Assembly (NCBI RefSeq): GCF_943913915.1
Contig: NZ_CALUAA010000021.1
Coordinates: forward strand, 1 to 14,197
Length of the DNA stretch: 14,197 nucleotides
Direction: 5' to 3'
DNA from: an uncultured Peptoniphilus sp.
GTDB lineage: Bacteria > Bacillota > Clostridia > Tissierellales > Peptoniphilaceae
The notes under the pieces were generated by a model. That model searched no databases and was not told the origin of the DNA. It saw only the letters and a list, made by a program, of their open reading frames with translations. Shown one piece after another: positions 11,701 to 14,197 of this stretch (its first letter is position 1; each line of letters opens with the position of its first letter). The position numbers and the translations under genes are program-made.

Positions 11701-14197
11701 ATTACTGAAGGTAAAAAAGGATCTAAAGAAGTAACTTATGTTATCAAGGACTCTCAAATTGATGAAAGCAAGACGACGGAAAAAATATTAGAGGAACCTC
11801 AAGAACGTCTAATTCACGTCGGTGAAGGTGTGAATGACGGAACTCATAATATTGAAGAAAAAGTAGAAGTTCCATTTGAAGTTGAAATCCAATTTGACAA
11901 TAGCTTAAAACCAGGTGAACAAAAAGTAACCCAAGAAGGAATACCTGGAGAAAAAACCAGAACTACTACTATCACAATCCAAGATGGTAAGGTTACAAAT
12001 GTAGATGAAGGTACCTTTACTCAAACAAAAGCACCACAAAAGAAAATTATAAAAGTTGGTGCAAACACTGAAGGTAAGGTTGTTCATGAAGAAAAGATTC
12101 CATTTAAGTATGATATTTCTTACGATAAAAATCTAAAATCAGGCGAATATGTTATAGATGTTCCAGGTACAGAAGGAACAAGGAAGACAACTTGGACTAT
12201 TAAAAACTCTGAAATAGTGGGCAAGCCGGACGTTGAAACTACTGATCCGGTAAATGCCGTAATTAGAGTTGGTAAAAAAGACTTCACAGGAACTCTTGAA
12301 ACTAAGAAAACCAAGGCTATTGAATTTGAAACAGAATATAAGGTTGATAATTCATTAGAACCGGGTCAAGTAGTAGTAGAAGAAGAAGGATCTCTAGGTG
12401 AGGAAGTAACTACAGTAACTCATACTATAGTAAATGGTGAAGTTACTAAGTCAAAAGAAGGTACACCAATAATAACAAAACAAGCGGTTAATAGGATTGT
12501 AAAAGTTGGACCTGGAACAACTGACGGTACTCACACTTATACAAGCAAAAAGCCTTTTGAAGTAGAAGTAAGAGTAAACCCGGAACTTCAAAAAGGTGAA
12601 TATAAGGTAGTTCAAAAAGGTGTAGAAGGCGAAGAAGAATATACGATTACGATTGAAAACTCAAAAGTAACAAATACTTCAGAACCAAAAGAAACTAAGG
12701 CACCTGTAAAAGAAATTATTGAAGTGGGCGATGCAAACTTCACCGGCACGGTTGAATATGTTGACAAAGATCCGATCCCGTTTGAAACAGAAGTTACGGT
12801 CGATCCCAGTCTAAAACCGGGTGAAATTGTAGAAGACCAAAAGGGTAAACTTGGTGAACAAGAAACTAAAACTTCGATAAAAATTGAAAACGGAAAAGCA
12901 GTTGACGAAAGTCGAGGCGAAACGACTCAAACAAAAGCTCCGGTGAATAGAAAAATTAGAATAGGTTCTAATACTGAAGGTAAGGTAGAGCACAAGGAAG
13001 AAATTCCATTTGACTACAAGGTAGAGTATGTTGACGACCTAAACAAGGGCGAATACAGAATTGCTAAACCCGGTAAGGTTGGAACAAAAACTACAACTTG
13101 GACAATAGAAAACTCAAAAGTAGTAGGCGAACCAACTGTAAAAACAGAACCTGCTGAAGATGCTCTTATCCAAGTAGGTAAGGGAACCAACGACGGTACC
13201 CACGAAATTGTCGAAAAGAAAGAATTACCTTTCAAAACTAAGTATGAATACGACGACTCCCTAGAACCGGGTAAAGAAGTTGTTGTGAGCAAAGGTTCTC
13301 CAGGAGAGCAAGAAAGAACTAATAAACTAGTAATCAAGGATGGCAAGGTAGTTGAAGTTCAAGAAGGCGAATTCAAGACAACTAAAGATCCTGTTGACAG
13401 AGTAATTAAGATTGGTAGAAAACCAACTGAAGGGGAAACTACTAAGACTATAGAAAGAGAAATTCCTTATGAAACAAAGGTAATCTATGATGAAACTTTA
13501 GAAGCTGGTTTCCAAAAGATTGAACAAACAGGAAAACCGGGCAAGGAAGAAGTTACCATTACTCAAAAGATTAAGGACTCTAAGCCGGTAGGCGACCCGA
13601 CCGAAACGACGAAGACGATTACTGAAAAAGAAGATCGAATCGTTCGCGTAGGTGTGAAACCTGTTGTAAAAGAAGTTGAACTCGGTCGCGATACCGAATA
13701 TAGACACAATCCGGACCTTAAAGAAGGCGAAACAAGAGTCATTGAAGAAGGTTCTAATGGATCTGTAAAATATACAACAACTTTCAACAAGAAAACGGGA
13801 GAGCTTGAGGTAAAAGAAGAAAGAACTGAACCTACAAATAAGGTTGTAGAATATGGTTCTAAAACTGATGGCGAGTTCACTTACGAAAGTGAAAAAGCAT
13901 ATGACATTATCATAAGAGAAAATCCAGACCTTGAAGCTGGCAAGACTAAGGTAATCCAAGAAGGTATTGTTGGTAAAACTGAAACTACTGTTAAGATAGA
14001 AAACAGCAAGGAAGTTGACAGGACTACAAAGACAATCACAGAAAAACGAGATAAGATTATAGAAATCGGAACGAAAAATGTCTGCCCAATCCCGGGCGGA
14101 GAAGATCCAAAGGATCCTGAAAAACCGGGCGGAGAAGATCCGAAAGATCCTGAAAAACCGGGCGGAGAAGACCCGAAAGATCCTGAAAAACCGGGCG
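8752..14197 (+). CDS. Giant G5-repeat cell-surface protein (3' end outside the window)
   Basis: At least 1815 residues, uninterrupted to the window edge. The TTG at 8752 has GAGGAGG about 7 nt upstream. Order: long basic N-region, hydrophobic stretch and likely cleavage after AFA (residue 54); Ala/Glu-rich acidic region (~56-227); an unrecognised ~510-residue domain (~228-737) beginning NYAEDEKII; two Rib/YPDG-like modules (738-844 and 845-953); eleven G5 units (951-1773); then a Pro-rich 11-residue tandem repeat. It carries no visible YSIRK motif. A cell-wall anchor (LPXTG) would lie beyond the window. G5 proteins such as Aap/SasG act in adhesion and biofilm, so an extended adhesin stalk is the likely role. 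The only cysteine I find is residue 1778. The first ~750 bp are GC-richer than the rest. Confidence 0.95.
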   Translation, partial: MVKDHKGGNIANENVALPISNETALKKRNNLLKSVVGVSVLATGLIMAPQNAFAQEVEQPAAIVAPQEEEMGANANAAPAEQEAFDNAVLDDEEEEDAVEPETDQVDEALNEEAAIIEEEATIETSEKEVVEALEEEAVEAPSEEQAVEAAPARAMRAKAVYNEAPVEEESVEYTESTSAPKRTMHKAARYAVTAAAEPVITSETGLEIGEERLPGAQMAAATSNEPNYAEDEKIIKDYGSERYRSSQLDPGVVDESGDIISGGPYYGSNAPSMEFKDGFRYNTLEPSATSPDKTKWGFEIEFDKENGQRTYTDFSFTNSGNLGSLLDTGEISANAVGKALAESFNEPNYQAGAQIEITGSRSQRNLNLYATEDDLAYINSVDNNKIIMAWEGRYTSDPTGQNIRATQGPSTSFTFTVNPWPNENDMLALIKLNGSHNKKEFVQGQTIKTDVKVENLDDNARERLVGQVYHPVTGEIVPGAKAYIDENDNVVVEMPAGVVNADGTINKDSIFYKDPNYKALQNLEVKFFARPRTAAEFKAVSDKANFGGGAYTSTGAGEEIINHKGENVTIDKQGIDRYDHYNEIGRFKINLDDTRYYDQGFIDGNKDDTSKHTSSAVRPGEEFEVKLYVPEDKKDPNLFPNQKTLEEMEAAKDANQAVGSIDWQFINKINEGKKPEDQWKLEYDESTLPTTFKITPPKSAKAGEFVAVPLTYTYTNGSTDTHWFHFVVQESTNNRPDYFVQVDYPSEEQKSTPKLPEDPDNKKLTPQSYSIPEGTEFKDNKGNEWTVSIDETTGEVTAKPKDPSKFDGGEKLTVPVVAHYEDPNEPDKDITEETKAEFVIKERSNLDVRYNAKAGKAGDTLTSDVIIDQEDKYNRKPTKFTLDSDTFTDDKGNTWNVTIEENTGKVTATVPNGEGDKIDGALLNVPVKAHYYENDGTEIATKEVEVQFVASGTDGTYVKTEEIPFETKVEKDPNLKKGEIKVITEGKKGSKEVTYVIKDSQIDESKTTEKILEEPQERLIHVGEGVNDGTHNIEEKVEVPFEVEIQFDNSLKPGEQKVTQEGIPGEKTRTTTITIQDGKVTNVDEGTFTQTKAPQKKIIKVGANTEGKVVHEEKIPFKYDISYDKNLKSGEYVIDVPGTEGTRKTTWTIKNSEIVGKPDVETTDPVNAVIRVGKKDFTGTLETKKTKAIEFETEYKVDNSLEPGQVVVEEEGSLGEEVTTVTHTIVNGEVTKSKEGTPIITKQAVNRIVKVGPGTTDGTHTYTSKKPFEVEVRVNPELQKGEYKVVQKGVEGEEEYTITIENSKVTNTSEPKETKAPVKEIIEVGDANFTGTVEYVDKDPIPFETEVTVDPSLKPGEIVEDQKGKLGEQETKTSIKIENGKAVDESRGETTQTKAPVNRKIRIGSNTEGKVEHKEEIPFDYKVEYVDDLNKGEYRIAKPGKVGTKTTTWTIENSKVVGEPTVKTEPAEDALIQVGKGTNDGTHEIVEKKELPFKTKYEYDDSLEPGKEVVVSKGSPGEQERTNKLVIKDGKVVEVQEGEFKTTKDPVDRVIKIGRKPTEGETTKTIEREIPYETKVIYDETLEAGFQKIEQTGKPGKEEVTITQKIKDSKPVGDPTETTKTITEKEDRIVRVGVKPVVKEVELGRDTEYRHNPDLKEGETRVIEEGSNGSVKYTTTFNKKTGELEVKEERTEPTNKVVEYGSKTDGEFTYESEKAYDIIIRENPDLEAGKTKVIQEGIVGKTETTVKIENSKEVDRTTKTITEKRDKIIEIGTKNVCPIPGGEDPKDPEKPGGEDPKDPEKPGGEDPKDPEKPG
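10963..11610 (+). other. Two Rib/YPDG-like stalk modules in the surface protein
   Basis: Two ~107-residue modules share the plan: start, ...F.DNKGNEW/TW..T.I.E.TG.VTA, then VPV.A.Y. The first covers residues 738-844, the second 845-953. The TGEVTA/TGKVTA and VPVVAHY/VPVKAHY echoes show they are relatives. Assignment to Rib/YPDG is by eye. Confidence 0.6.
11602..14070 (+). repeat. Eleven G5 domain repeats
   Basis: Each unit of 68-79 residues runs from PFE/KT.V..D..L..GE through a G-x-x-G turn to a closing (I/V)xxG. Units end at 11823, 12060, 12273, 12510, 12729, 12966, 13179, 13416, 13653, 13857 and 14070. Units 2-4 (79, 71 and 79 residues) correspond to units 6-8 with the same lengths, exactly 906 bp later. 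Unit 10 is the most diverged. Confidence 0.88.
14095..14197 (+). repeat. 33-bp tandem repeat coding for an 11-residue Pro-rich unit
   Basis: Three copies (14095-14127, 14128-14160, 14161-14193) and the start of a fourth encode GGEDPKDPEKP. They differ by only a few silent bases. This is the kind of linker found between a repeat stalk and the cell-wall anchor; copy number is likely to vary between strains. Confidence 0.93.

Noticed and set aside
11005..13959. Series of minus-strand frames beneath the G5 array
   Set aside because: They recur with the repeat, are rich in Phe/Ser from the complement of Lys/Glu codons, and lack starts with ribosome sites.

Overview
The window looks like chromosomal DNA of a moderate-GC, low-oxygen Firmicute. 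The most likely group is the Gram-positive anaerobic cocci (Peptoniphilaceae, for example Peptoniphilus/Aedoeadaptatus-type). This rests on strong AGGAGG ribosome sites, many GTG/TTG starts, flavodoxin next to a DUF3793 gene, a C_GCAxxG_C_C protein, a very large G5-repeat surface protein, and intergenic GGGCG(G/A)GC hairpin repeats. The genus is an inference, not something the sequence proves.

Layout. 1-645: three tandem ~228-bp units, each carrying two oppositely oriented REP-like hairpins. 740-1924 (minus): a small operon reading DUF2975 membrane protein, Cro-type HTH regulator, and an unknown membrane-anchored protein. 1925-2403: an intergenic region with two Fur-box-like dyads around a near-ideal promoter, plus minus-strand terminators and a possible divergent promoter. 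2404-3391 (plus): flavodoxin overlapping a DUF3793 gene, closed by a strong terminator at 3419-3448. 3473-7043 (plus): one promoter with two matching dyad operators drives ABC ATPase, ABC-2 permease, YtrA-type GntR repressor, second ABC ATPase and second permease, closed by a terminator. 7044-7709: a gene-free stretch full of inverted repeats and two 63-bp direct repeats. 7710-8495 (minus): an operon of a C_GCAxxG_C_C protein and an ArsC/Spx-family protein. 8752 to the window end (plus): the first ~1815 codons of a giant secreted adhesin-like protein, still open at the edge.

How the parts fit. The flavodoxin/DUF3793 pair is probably an iron-starvation unit under Fur. The five-gene ABC operon is probably self-regulated: the GntR protein should bind the two dyads overlapping the operon promoter, as in Ytr/Pmt-type export and envelope-stress systems. 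A 25-bp copy of the leader (ribosome site plus start codon) occurs both before the first ATPase and before gntR. This suggests that the first ATPase/permease pair was placed between an ancestral promoter and gntR. The surface protein combines a long signal peptide, an acidic region, an unrecognised ~500-residue domain, two Rib/YPDG-like modules, eleven G5 units and a Pro-rich spacer. Eight of the eleven G5 units (2-9) start in a 906-bp higher-order register.
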